Assembly: GCA_964019155.1 (NCBI GenBank)
Contig: OZ025245.1
Location: 17,478,874-17,542,873 of the forward strand
DNA: 64,000 nucleotides
Origin: Osedax fenrisi
Taxonomy: Eukaryota > Annelida > Polychaeta > Sabellida > Siboglinidae
Direction of reading: 5' to 3'
The position numbers were made by a program, and so were the translations under genes. The notes beneath the pieces were generated by a model, which saw nothing but the letters and a program-made list of their open reading frames with translations, did no database searches and was not told the DNA's origin. How positions within the stretch are numbered: the first letter of the stretch is position 1; every line of letters begins with the position of its first letter. Positions 1 to 11,699 of the stretch are shown piece by piece.

Positions 1-19
1 TTTTAAATACAATTTTGAA

Positions 20-845
20 CGTAAAAAACAACAATGGATCAAAAACGACATACTTGATCTTTGCGATGAAAGACGATCTCTTAAAGCAGCTAAAAGTAAG
101 AATAATATAGAACTTATTAGAAAATATAGAAAAGTCAATAATCAAATACGCAAAAATATGAAGACAGCAAAAAAGTAGTGGATACAGATGCAATGTAAAT
201 CAATAAATGAATACATGAAATATGGACAACATAACAAAAGAAACTATCAAAAGCCTCACAAAATCGTCAGCAAGAAGCACTTCGATAATAGAAGATAAGA
301 ACGGACAGCCGCTAGCTGAAGACAGAATACTGTCAGTAACCATATAACTATTATATAAAACCTGACCATAGCTTTATAATCAGTCAGATCACAGAGAATG
401 TAGATGAATTAACAATTTTAAAATCAGAAGTAGAAGAAGCTATACAAATCTAAAAGAAGGTAAATCTCCTGGCATTGATAATATACCTGGTGAGCTACTA
501 AAATACGGAGGAGACGCAATCGTTAATGTTTTCACAGAACTATGTCAAATATCATGGTCTAACAAAGAATGGCCAAAACAATGGGGAGAGTCCCTAATAG
601 TACCAATTCCAAAAAAGGCAATCTAAGAAAGTGTATCGAGAATTATAGAACTCTAAGCCTAATATGCCACTCAAGCAAAATTATATTAATAATTATATTG
701 AATAGATTAAACTCGCAAGCTGAAGAAGTACTTTCGGAAGAACAAGCTGGTTTTAGGAAAGGAAGAAGTATCACTGAGCAGATATTCATTTGTAGAAATC
801 TAATAGAAAAACACTTAGAAATCCAAAAGTACTTATATCACAATT
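20..845 (+). pseudogene. LINE endonuclease-RT fragment (linker and start of reverse transcriptase)
   Basis: Remnant of a non-LTR retrotransposon polyprotein; the intact protein would nick target DNA and reverse-transcribe its own RNA. The first part reads as the linker between endonuclease and RT (LCDERRSLKAAK at about 52-90). After stops and frame changes around 176-450, RT resumes with EGKSPGIDNIPGELLKYGG at about 457-513, then WSNKEWPKQWGESLIVPIPK, and after a one-base frameshift near 613 continues with NYRTLSLICHSSKI, EEQAGFRKGRSITEQIF and YLYH. Similarity stops near 845, before the catalytic Asp motifs, so this is a 5'- and 3'-truncated dead copy. The family is the endonuclease-RT LINE widespread in invertebrates; I cannot assign the clade surely. 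An in-frame TAG lies at 176-178. Confidence 0.85.
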
Positions 846-1310
846 CAATTTTATTCTTCGCAACAATGGATACTAGGCGTATACTAATAGTATCCAATAG
901 TTTTCTCTCATATAAATAGTTATAACTTAGGCCAACTTGAAGGTATCTTGATATAAATATTCAATTACAAATATATTGGTAATAGTGATTATCATAGGGA
1001 CTAATTAATTTTTAAATAATTTAATTTAATTAATATTCAGATATATTCACATCATATACATAATTAAATTATAATTATATAGGTACAGCCGGTGTAATAA
1101 TCAATCGATTATTAATATTTATATGTATATAGGTACTACTAGTTATTTAGTTATCATCATATCTAGTTCTTATCAGAAGATACATGATACTTCTACAAAG
1201 ATGCATAACTAAATCCATCCTACCAATCAACAACTTTTATTAGCTATTTAACAATTTTAAATCCAGTTCAATCGTAATGTCATACATTCTACATCTTTTA
1301 GGTCGTCCTA
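846..1310. other. AT-rich intergenic DNA
   Basis: No reading frame, RNA gene or repeat family is recognisable here. Confidence 0.6.
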
Positions 1311-2100
1311 TATGATATATTTAGTAGTCTACTATGCGTTTATGTTATTATTTAACTATTTCATGATTGTTCAAATGTCGTAGTCATTTAAAAATGGACG
1401 ATCGTGTTATAGAATTTTAATTTATATTTAAAATACTTACAAAATATAAATTTAAACATTTTTGTAAGAAATTGAAGCTGCGGTATTTAAATAATATTAA
1501 AAATAGTATTTATATAGTTATTTAGTTAATTAATATTACAAGATATATGTATATATGTGATAGTGTATGTATATATTATTAACTACATAGTATTTCTGTG
1601 TATTTAAATACTTATTAATTCGATGATAATTATTTCTATATATATATCCATTATAAGTATTATCCTCTATTTTTGTCCTACAATAATATTTGAAAGTGTG
1701 TACATGTTATGTATATCCATATTTAAATATTTGCTATTATAATATATATATATATATAACAAATAAACTGTTTTATAAATCATTACATATTTTTATTTAG
1801 AAACCACTGAAGCTATATCAGAACGTATACGTTATTATGAATATATGTATATATAACACTTCATATTTATAAAATAAATATTTATTTTATTTAAACTATA
1901 ATTAGAACTTTAAATATCGGTTATTTATTATGTATTTTTAATAATTATTTATAATAATTTATAATAAATCTAGTAATTCTTCGTATAATATTATATATAA
2001 TTTATACTTAAGGAATATAGTGATATTAGTCAATATATATGTATATTTATAAACCATAGAATACTAATATATATATATATATATATATAGTCATTATATA
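1311..2100 (+). repeat. Dispersed repeat A, copy 1 (longest copy)
   Basis: This stretch recurs twice nearly unchanged: 1311-1523 matches 13912-14105, and about 1520-2100 matches 22742-23295. A diverged piece is at about 25900-26000. It ends in a (TA)n run. Just after a TTTATTTAG sequence (1792-1800) it carries a short open frame, TTEAISERIRYYEY, ending at a TAA at 1854. No transposase or RT is encoded, so it is a non-autonomous repeat or a duplicated gene fragment. Confidence 0.75.
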
Positions 2101-2219
2101 CGGGAACGGCTGACAATCAGAAATAAACCTAATGGGCATACCTTTTTTTAACAATAGGTATAAATTGAAATTTTATATTATACTTAATTAATATATATAA
2201 TATAATGTTCCATATTTGG

Positions 2220-2430
2220 TTTTATAAAATAATCGTTAATGACAAATATACAAAATAATTGTCAACCTAAAAAAAACCCACGCATAGTATAACGGAATGG
2301 TATTCAATTTTATTCATGCATAATAAACACGAATGGGGATACAATTAAGATTGCATATAATCCGCTACTAGGTATCCATTATTTATGATGAATCATATAC
2401 TCTAGTTTCATATTATAATGAGAATATTCA
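2220..2430 (+). repeat. Dispersed repeat B, copy 1
   Basis: About 210 bp closely matching 53685-53895. Shared blocks include TGGTATTCAATTTTATTCAT versus TGGCATTCAATTTTATTCAT, TAATCCGCTA and ATGATGAATCATA. It does not encode a recognisable protein. Confidence 0.7.
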
Positions 2431-2828
2431 ATGCTCATGCGTTATTTTAATCATTGATGCAAATAAACTATAATTTTAATTCATTTGAATATATTTATTC
2501 ATCTAAACAAGTTATACAGACAATAATATGTTAGTTTTTATTAATATAATATTTTTAAATAATATATTTATAAATTAAATTGTAAATTGAATTAACAGTT
2601 AATTATATACAACATTTTTAATATTATCTATATATTTTAAATTATTTTAAAAATACAATTTGAAATATTCAATAATTGAATATAACATGTGTTTTTAAAT
2701 CAGCTTTATATTATTAAATTTATTTTTCGTAATAATTATTAATTAAATAATTTAATTTATAATAAATAATTGTGAATATTAAAATTATGGCGAATAAAAT
2801 ATGGAAACTTTTTATTTTGATTACTCGA

Positions 2829-2857
2829 GTAACACTGTTACTCAGTAACAGTGTTAC
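2829..2857. repeat. Perfect 13-bp hairpin
   Basis: Arms GTAACACTGTTAC (2829-2841) and GTAACAGTGTTAC (2845-2857) are exact reverse complements around a 3-base loop. It has no obvious gene neighbour; it may be a terminator-like or palindromic repeat remnant. Confidence 0.8.
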
Positions 2858-4027
2858 ATTTAAATACTCGTGGGGTTATCAGTAGATTTTAGTTAATTAA
2901 TATATTATGTGCAAATAAACATAACTAATAAACACCATAAAAATACAATAAACGCGATTTTAAACTATAAATCTAAACATGCTCACTTCGCATATTTTAA
3001 ATGTTGTGTATAATATAATATTATATTTAATATAATATTAAATATTATATTAAATATAATTATTATAATAATATAATTATAAAACTTATTATTGATAATT
3101 GTATAACATCTATTATTGTTCAATATTGTCAACTAGATAAATCATTTATTAAATTAGTTTATATTAATTAAATAAATTATGTAATCATTACAGTAATGCT
3201 CAATTTATATTCTTAATATTTATTTACTTATCATTATATATATTATAATAAAAATTCATAATATAATAGTATTATTAATACACATAATATATTTACTATA
3301 ATATTATTTTTTTATGTATAATGTATAAATAAGTGTTGATAATTATTTTATAATAATTTATTATAGTATAATCAAAGATTTTGCGAAGCAAAGATATAAC
3401 ACTCCCTATGCATGCAACGTAATTTAGTAATATCCCCAACCGCTGCTAGCAGTAGTATCGAAACCACTTAAATATATTTAGGTTCGGCTCTGTTTGCATA
3501 CAACAATGTTTTCATTGCTCTATTAAATTACATGCAATATAAATTAACATTTACTCACTAAATGTATACTTATAGCATTTAAAACATAAATATCATATTT
3601 GTTTGTTATATATTAGTAATGAACACTTAGTTTTCATCATATAAATATTTAAAGCATATTATTTAACATTTTAAAAGTGTATAGTTAAATACGAATTTTC
3701 ATTATAAACAACACATAGTTCCTAAAAGTAACCCGCTATAGGTGGCACCAGGGTATTTTGTATACAAATTCGAATTACACGATTTCGCGTAAGTGTTATA
3801 TCTTTCCTTCGGAAAATCTTTGGTATAATTTTAAATATGATAATTTATTAACTATAAAATTAATAAAATCGTATTCATTTAGTGTTAAAATTATATTATT
3901 ATGTTTAGTATATTATTATCTGTATAATCATATAGTGTTTAATAATTAATATTTATACATCATAATTATAGTATGATTTATAACTTATATTTTAATAACA
4001 TGTTTAGTATTAATTACGGTAGAAAGT
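2858..4027. other. AT-rich DNA, nothing recognised
   Basis: Long AT palindromes lie at 3005-3080. Two stretches of higher complexity, 3370-3510 and 3725-3830, are not similar to any family I know and carry no long frame. Confidence 0.5.
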
Positions 4028-4890
4028 AATCTTGTACGAGATAATTTCGGACTATATCATCTAGTACGTCTTATTAAATTTATTCTAAAAGTATTATTTA
4101 TGAATTTAATATTATAGTTATCTTAAAAGTATTATTTATGAATTTAATATTATAGTTATCTTAAATTATTTTAATTTTGACTCTATAGTCATCATTTATA
4201 TACATATATATATATATTATATTTTCCATCAGTAATTAATAATTAAATATAAATATTAGAATAATTCTATAATTATGAAAACACTTAATTTTACAAGTCG
4301 TACCAGAGTACTAATAAGTCATACGTTTAAATTATGTACATTCTAATTACCTCGTGCGATATTAATTTAATTCTTAATTACTCATATAAATTTATTAAAG
4401 TAATCTCTGACGACTTTTTGAGTAATCTATTATGACTTATTTTTTCAATAAGTAATTTTATTTATAAAACCAATTTGACTTATCTATAAAAAAAACTTAT
4501 CTAAAATTAATCTTGTACGAGGTCATTTCGGACTATGTAATCTAGTACGTCTTATTAAATTTAATTTATTCTAAAAGTATTATTTATGAATTTAACATTA
4601 TAGTTATCTTAAATTATTTTAATTTCTAATCTAGATTTATTATTTATATACATATTTGTATATATTATATTTTCCATCAATAATTAATGATTAAATATAA
4701 ATATTAGAATAATAATTGTAGAATTATGAAAACACTTAACTTTACAAGTCGTACGAAATTACCTCATGTGATATTACTTAATTCTTAATTACTCATATTA
4801 ATTTATTAATGTAATCTCTGACGACTTATTTAGTAATCTATTAAGACTTATTCCGCCAATAAGTAATTTTATTTATAAAACAAATTTAAC
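4028..4890 (+). repeat. Tandem duplication, about 481-bp unit, two copies
   Basis: The block starting AATCTTGTACGAG at 4028 restarts at 4509 and stays alignable to about 4890, sharing TTTCGGACTAT, CTAGTACGTCTTATTAAATT, TATTTTCCATCA and AATCTCTGACGACTT. The first copy has a further internal direct duplication of about 41 bp (4085-4166). No coding content. Confidence 0.8.
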
Positions 4891-4956
4891 TTATATATAT
4901 TAATAAATATAGTTATCTATATTTATACTTATCTATATTTTTCTAATTTCTATATT

Positions 4957-5171
4957 CAGGACACCATTGAGGCAATAAAGTGAACCTGGCGAGGTATGTT
5001 CCTCTCTGAATGTCATCGCATAAATGACGTATCATGGGTGCCAATAAAGAAGTATATACAGCAGCCGATGGACGATATAGTATGCATGTCTGGTTCTCTA
5101 CTAAATGTGATGAGAGATATAGATGATCTGAGAATGCGATTCATTGAGTGCCGAAAAAGCTTGCCATAGTA
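4957..5171 (+). other. Exon-like coding island, unidentified
   Basis: I do not recognise this sequence. It stands out by base composition from its AT-rich surroundings. It follows a plausible splice acceptor (TTCTATATTCAG, ending 4962). After an in-frame TGA near 4984 the frame is open for about 60 codons, from TWRGMFLSECHR through WVPIKKYIQQPMDDIVC to FIECRKSLP, ending in TAG near 5167. The reverse strand is also partly open but less protein-like. It could be a last exon, a decayed host gene, or a gag piece of the gypsy element whose gag start lies at 5876. The upstream TGA argues against a simple intact exon. Confidence 0.35.
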
Positions 5172-5875
5172 AGGTAAATTAATTTTGTGTATATAAATAT
5201 ATATATATTTATCAATTAAGAGGATCTCAATGGATAAATTAGTTAATATCAGACATTTTTTAATATGTACTATTAATTGATGATATGTTATTTAGTAACT
5301 ATGAACAAATTACCAATTAAATAAGTTTTTAAATAACATAAAAAGCATCTTTTATAGCACGATATTTATAATATATTGTTATATAATATTTTATATCTAA
5401 TATATAAATTCTATAAAAATTACATTTATATATAGATAAAAAAACTTATTAATTATTAACTTTAAATTATAAACTATTAACTATTATTTTATAATATTGA
5501 TTTTATATTAGCTGAATGCATCATGTAATTACTTTACAATTTATTTTTGTTGACTTTTCAAATGCATTTTACTAGAAATAATATATGCTATGTTTACATA
5601 TATAAATGAATGTTTAGATAAAAGTACAAAGCGATCTACCTAATTATTTTGTTATATATAATTAACATATATATGCATAATATAACAAAACCCATATTTA
5701 AGAATAGAATTATTATTTGTAAAATATATATTTTTTACTCTTATGTAATAGATAGGATTTTCTTTCTTTTTTATATAATAAAAAAAAATAGTTTAATTCA
5801 ATAAATATTATTTTAGAAACATTTAAAAAAAAGAGACAATACGTTCCTTATCTCTACACATATGAATTCAACAAA
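5172..5875. other. AT-rich DNA, nothing recognised
   Basis: Low-complexity AT DNA with homopolymer runs; no frame or repeat identified. Confidence 0.5.
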
Positions 5876-7470
5876 ATGGCCGTCCCAAAAATACATATCG
5901 CACCTACTACCACCAAACTTACTACAGCAAAATAATATTTAGATATTTGCCGGTCATTCATATACTCCAATATGCATGTTTTATTTGTATCACTATTTAA
6001 TCGTATATAATATTTATTATCATAATTAATTATCTACTAACTATTTTTTATATATTACTCATATATACATATATGTTACTCAAACTATCAGTAACTATTA
6101 AATATATATATAGTTATTAATATATTTAAATTATATAGAATTGGATACCTGCAATCCAGTTTATTTGATGAGTTTCAACACGGTATCATGTACTGATTAA
6201 CGTAATATATATAAAACTTTAAATTATTTACTAATTAATATTTTGTTTCAATTATATGTTTTAAGACTACAAAAAAACTATATGTTGAAATAAATTACAG
6301 GACGCAGCTCTCGGACTCATATGCAATGCTTGTAACAGGATGAACTACTTCGAATCATTCTGTTAGAGCAGACATTACTATAAGAATTACAAGAAACAGG
6401 ATTCCACTAAATTACATCAAACTTGCATGTAGCAGACCCGGACACAAGATACAAGGTTTTTGTTAAATTATGTTAAACTATTCATAACCTTTAAAAATAG
6501 AACATATATATTATTTAAAGTTAACAAAGGGTCTTAAAGTAATGTACTATCCTTTAAGGTATACAATAACCTTTGAAAGCTTACTTAACTAACCCCTATC
6601 CATACATACTCTTAGCATATGACAATAAACCTATTGCGACCTACGGCATAACAATAATATGTTATAATTATAATGGAATATTATACGATATAAACTTCAC
6701 TATATTCGAATCCCAACAACCCCCTATAATATGACTAGTAGACACATCTGCAGAAGGCTAAGCCTCATAAAAATATTATGCACAATATACATAATCCCAC
6801 CTATATGAAAACCACCCGCCAAAAATTATACCAGAATATTCCCCGTAACACTTCAAATAAGCCTCGACAAATAAGTAAGGCCTTTGTTACATGCAAATAA
6901 ATGCGTCCAAATCAACTTTAAACTTTTTAGTATTCCAACCAATGCGAAAGATTCCAGACACATCCAATAAGCAATTGGAAACTACCACCAAACAGCAGAG
7001 GCATACCATATATGTCCTCCACTAATAGGGGATCACACACATTTCATCCAGTCCTTACTACCTAGCATCAAATGAATTCATAGAAAGACACGTTCAGACC
7101 ATAAAGAACATTATAAAAAATACAGACATCAATAAGATAACTAAAGCACTACTATCTTAGAGAAATAACCCTCAAAATGTAATGACCCCAGCCCTCTACA
7201 CCTACTCTTACATCAATCAAAACATCAGAACGCACGAAACTACAAACACATCAAACATAAATTAACTAGATGACATTACTTACAAGAAAACCGCATACAT
7301 CGTACAGAACGTTCAAATCTGTCAAATTCGAGACTACTTCAAATTCACATGATCCCCAGCTACCATTGTCAAGAAACGAACCAGAATCATATGTCATCCG
7401 TACCCATACGGGAAACATCCTATGACGTACAAGACATAAAATATGATCAACACCTACAACTAACCCCAAG
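5876..7470 (+). pseudogene. Decayed Ty3/gypsy gag-pol
   Basis: Remnant of an LTR retrotransposon polyprotein. A short gag-like start (ATG 5876, MAVPKIHIAPTTTKLTT) ends at a stop and is followed by about 350 bp of AT-rich DNA. At 6322-6363 a CX2CX4(H>Y)X4C zinc knuckle reads CNACNRMNYFESFC. At about 6615-6770 comes a protease-region sequence (KPIATYGITI, then ESQQPPII and a stop where Gly is expected). RT and RNase H are missing. At about 7037-7170 the end of the integrase core is clear (SSPYYLASNEFIERHVQTIK). At about 7340-7450 the integrase C-terminal motif appears (ESYVIRTHTGNI, stop, RTRHK). It has many stops and a large deletion between protease and integrase. The LTR follows at 7681. Confidence 0.8.
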
Positions 7471-7680
7471 AAAATTACACCACCATAGAGAATACCCCCA
7501 CTCATACCCAAACACTACATTTATCTAATTACCCAACACCACTATCTGATAATAATACCATCCTCTCACACACAGCTATTATAGAACCAAAATCATCTTA
7601 GGAAACTATACGCCGAAGCTCCAGGAACAGGCACACTCCCTACCGATTTATCCTGTAATATATCTTCTTCTTGGAAGAGG

Positions 7681-7897
7681 TGATGTTATGTTATTATCAC
7701 TATTACTTTGTGTATTATTATTATTATCTCGCATTATACTAACACACGCCGAGTGCTAGGAATATGCCCATACATCAATCGATGCCGTCTCATATGATTA
7801 AGCAATGTTATACGCTTATCTATAAGAGATGTGATACACGTATACAGTTAATAAATAATGTATTAAAGCCTTGATTCTTTTTCTAACAATTTAACAA
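7681..7897 (+). repeat. 3' LTR of the gypsy element
   Basis: A purine-rich tract (GGAAGAGG, ending 7680) directly precedes TGATGTTATG, the usual arrangement of polypurine tract and LTR start in this group. The block ends near TCTAACAATTTAACA after an ATTAAAGCC sequence resembling the R/U5 region. No 5' LTR was found upstream, so the exact end is uncertain. Confidence 0.6.
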
Positions 7898-8261
7898 CTA
7901 GTAAATACAAATATACTTTAATATAAATACATTTCTGATTAATGATTCATATACAAATACACTAAATTTGATTTTGATAATTATGTTAATGTTTGAATCA
8001 AATAATAATATTTATGTAATGTATTATTCTAATATAAATACACTAACAAATATAAATAAATTTAATATAATTAAATATATTTATGATTATTTGATACAAA
8101 TACACAAAATCTGTTTTTGATATATATTAAATTATTAATGTTAGTCAAATACAAAGATTTATATAAGTTTTCAAGAATAATTAATTGATAAATGTTTAAA
8201 TTAATAGAACATAATTGATACAATTGATATATTTAGTATTTTAATTTGAAATAAAATGAAA
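7898..8261. other. AT-rich DNA with a weak ~155-bp repeat
   Basis: TACAAATACAC followed by a TTTTTGATA-type motif recurs (7951 and 8097), suggesting an old tandem duplication. No genes. Confidence 0.4.
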
Positions 8262-9725
8262 AGTCGCTAGACTTGTATCGCTATAGATTTTGATTTGATC
8301 TGATTGTTTATTTAAACACCGTAAAAATATAAAACGAATTACATTACTCAATAGTGTGTGATAAAAATGAAACAGATAAAAATAAATAAATATGACTTGT
8401 TGATTTAAATAATTTAGATAAATAAATATAAAAAAATATTAATATTAATGAAGTAAAAACAATTTTACTTTACGTCGGAAAATATTGTAATTAATTTCAC
8501 AACGTAATTTTGTCAGAAGTTTATTCCAGTTGGTAGGTGCTGACACACAGAAAGATCTACCCATAATGGTATCATAATTATATTTAGGTAAATTAGTTTT
8601 ACACACTTGGCAGATCTAAGGGATGAGAGTGGTCGATAATAGGATATCCTTTCAGATAATATATTAGATGTATTTGAATAGATAAGATTATGAACTAATG
8701 AAACAGATTTAAGGAAGGCTCTGTCTTTTAAGGAAAGTATTTGTAATTTATGCTGGAGGGAGCTAATTGATATATGGTTATTGAATTTAATATTATGAAA
8801 AGTACGAATAGATGATCTAATAATTTTACTAATTTTATTAGTCCTACATTTGGCTAATCTATTATATAGTGAATTAACATAATCTAGGCGTGAAAAAACA
8901 AGAGAATGAATTAATATTTCACAATTTTTATGGGTGATTAATTTTCTAATTGATTTTATATAGTGATAAATTAGCTGATTTACTCAAAGAATTTATTTGT
9001 GGTATGAAAGATAGTTTTTCATCGAATATAACCCCCACATTTTTAACTGTGCATTAACTATTTATTTGAATATTATCTACATTGACTATTGGGAATCTAT
9101 TCGGAGAAATTGAAATTATTAATTAATTCATTTTTATTTATATTAGAAGAAGGTTATCTCTTAATAACCAAACATTTATGCTATCTGCACATAGAGAGAG
9201 TTTATTATTAATGTGAAAGATAAACTATATATGTATCGCTATAGATATGTAACACTATATACTTGTATCGCTATAGATATGTATCGCTATAGACTTGTAT
9301 CGTTAGACTTGCATCGTTATAGATATGTAACACTATATACGTGTATCGCTAGACTTGCAACACTATATACTTGTATCTCTATAGACTTGTATCGCTAGAC
9401 ATGTATCGCTAGACTTGTATCGCTATATACTTGTATCGATATATACTTGTATCGCTTGACTTGTATCGCTATATACTTGTATCGCAATATACTTGTATTG
9501 CTAGACTTGTATCGCTAGACTTGTATCGCTATATATATCTATCGCTATATACTTGTATCGCTATATACTTGTATCACTAGACTTGTATCGCTAGACTTGT
9601 ATCGCTAGACTTGTATCGCTATATACTTGTATCGCAATATACTTGTATCGCTATATACTTGTATCGCAATATATTTGTATAGCTAGACTTGTATCGCTAT
9701 ATAATTGTATCGCTATATACGCTAT
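8262..9725 (+). repeat. Minisatellite, ~15-bp unit, interrupted by a LINE
   Basis: Units alternate between ACTTGTATCGCTAG and ACTTGTATCGCTATAT, continuously from about 9230 to 9720. Two more units lie at 8262-8289, on the other side of the antisense LINE, so the LINE entered an existing array. Short open frames over the array are produced by the repeat period. Confidence 0.9.
8290..9222 (-). pseudogene. 5'-truncated CR1/L2-like LINE, 3' end, antisense
   Basis: This is the reverse complement of the 3' part of the LINE at 54.9-56.4 kb. It includes the RT thumb region, the post-RT domain (the segment matching ICVSAPTNWNKLP) and the 3' untranslated region with its AATAAACAATC tail (8290-8310 antisense). 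It begins at the position equal to about 55450 of the other copy and carries frameshifts and stops. It sits inside the 15-bp minisatellite, units of which flank it on both sides. Confidence 0.9.
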
Positions 9726-9726
9726 T

Positions 9727-9985
9727 AGGTAGGTAAACAATACAAAATATGGCTAAGCCGGGTCGGGTTCGTCTAGCTATGCAGAATCAGCAAGAGCTAT
9801 AATTAATAAAAAAATAGATAGGTAAACAATAAAAAATATAATAAAGCAGGGTCGGGTACGGCATCAATGCAGAATCAGGAATCGCTATAATTAATAAAAA
9901 ATAGATAGGTAAACAATAAAAAACATAGCAAAGCTAGCTCGGGTATGGCTATTATATCTATAAAGTCCATTCCACACCTAAACTA
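9727..9985 (+). repeat. Tandem triplicate, ~88-bp unit
   Basis: GGTAAACAAT recurs at 9732, 9821 and 9908, each followed by a GGGTCGGGT-type block and ATGCAGAATCAG, then GCTATAATTAATAAA. The third copy is incomplete. The unit is GC-richer than its surroundings. Function unknown. Confidence 0.85.
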
Positions 9986-11520
9986 TATGGAAATCGCTCG
10001 TATATTTATACACATTTTTACATGTATTAATTAAAATGTTAACATTAGATTGATTTTATTAGGGAGAGTTAAAATGATGTATATAAATAGAAGTAAAACG
10101 TAAATACCTACGAATATTCACATGCATTTTGAAAATAATTATGTTTTTATAGAAACTTTGGATGTTCGCAGATTAAACATTTTGTATATCTATATACATA
10201 TCCCATTATATTTATATTGAATTAATACTAAATAAATAGGCTTACATAATTATATAAGTGTGTATATAATAATAATATATATTTATTGAATATAGTACAA
10301 AAACGGATACAAATATGATTATTAATCTATGTGTTAATAATATTGAATATATACTATTAAAACATATAAATTATTGAATGAATCATGATTTCATAAGTAT
10401 TATAAATTAATTAAAACATGCATAATTCCTATCTACACCATGTATTATTTTTACTATTTTTTGTGTGTATAACTTTTTTTTAAATAAAAATAAAATTAAA
10501 ATACGACTTCTATTATAGAATTTTATAATATTTTAATGATATCAAATTTATTATAATAGCATCAATATAAAAAATCGTATTCTTATAGGTTTTATTCCTA
10601 TGGTTTTATTTATATCGTACAAATACATTATAGTTGGATTATTCGTAGACTATAAATGTATAGTATTTACATTTTATACTAGTTTGGTTTATAAATATTA
10701 AAAATTATAGTAATATTAATAATATTAGATATTATATAGGAAGGTTAAAATGAATTAATAATATAATATAATGAAAAATAAATAACTTATTGAAAAACAA
10801 ATATTTCGAAAATCGTTACTATAGTATCTTACTTACGATTCTATATTCAATAATATACAACATATATTTATATATTTATTTACTATATATATACATAGAT
10901 AATTTATTAAAATATAATACATACTATATTTAATAATATATAAATTATTTATTATTATTCAAATTTTGAAATAATCTGAAAAATAATATTGAAATTTAAA
11001 TAATTACTACTATTTCCTAAGTTTTTATGAGTCATACAAATCTTTGAATATAAATTGAAATGGATGTATATTTTTACAAAATAATAATAATATTTAATTC
11101 AAAATGTATATTTTTAATTAATAACATCTTTTATATTTGTATTCAATATATTTATTCTAGGGTAAATTTAATATATTAATTCATAAATTGCCATTTGAAA
11201 TATACGCATTAAGTTGCTGTATTTCGGTAAAAACAGTGTGTCAACAGATTCCGTTTTTTTGTGTAACCAAGTATATACACGCAAAATTCTAAAAATGTAA
11301 TTATTTATAGAATATTCTCTATAAAACCAAATGATAATTAAATATATTCATTATAATATAACGATTATTAAAATATTATTTAATTAGATACCAATTATTT
11401 CTCTAACATATAGTAATTCATAAATTAAAGTAGGTGGTTGACACCAAATTGTCGGCCTAATCTTCGTGTCAGCGTATTCCGTATTTATATGCCCGTTTTA
11501 TCTTCTCATTCCGTATATTA
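9986..11520. other. AT-rich DNA, nothing firm
   Basis: One exon-like snippet follows a TTTTTATAG acceptor-like sequence (ending 10152) and reads TLDVRRLNILY. It is too short to support alone. The remainder shows no frame or repeat that I recognise. Confidence 0.4.
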
Positions 11521-11552
11521 TATATCTATATATATATATATATATATATATA

Positions 11553-11690
11553 CTAGGGTGGGTGGCCGGCGTTGCCTGTGAATGAGACTATTTTAGGTGT
11601 GGGTGTAATGGGTTAGTTGAGACCATTGGGTCTTTTTTAGATTTTTATATAATGTTTTCTAGCAGTCAGTGGGCCGTTATTTATCTTTTT
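11553..11690. other. GC-richer island next to a (TA)n run
   Basis: Sequence containing GGGTGGGTGGCCGGCG and a small hairpin (AGACC-ATT-GGGTCT), directly after a (TA)n run and before the ~120-bp satellite. No protein, tRNA or known element is recognisable. Confidence 0.3.
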
Positions 11691-11699
11691 TTATTTTAA

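Noticed and set aside
3758..3949. 63-codon frame
   Set aside because: Ile/Tyr/Asn-rich AT artefact without splice context or motif.
7266..7511. 81-codon minus-strand frame
   Set aside because: Antisense of the integrase C-terminal region of the gypsy remnant, which has clear motifs on the plus strand.
9213..9398. 61-codon frame over the 15-bp minisatellite
   Set aside because: Produced by the repeat.
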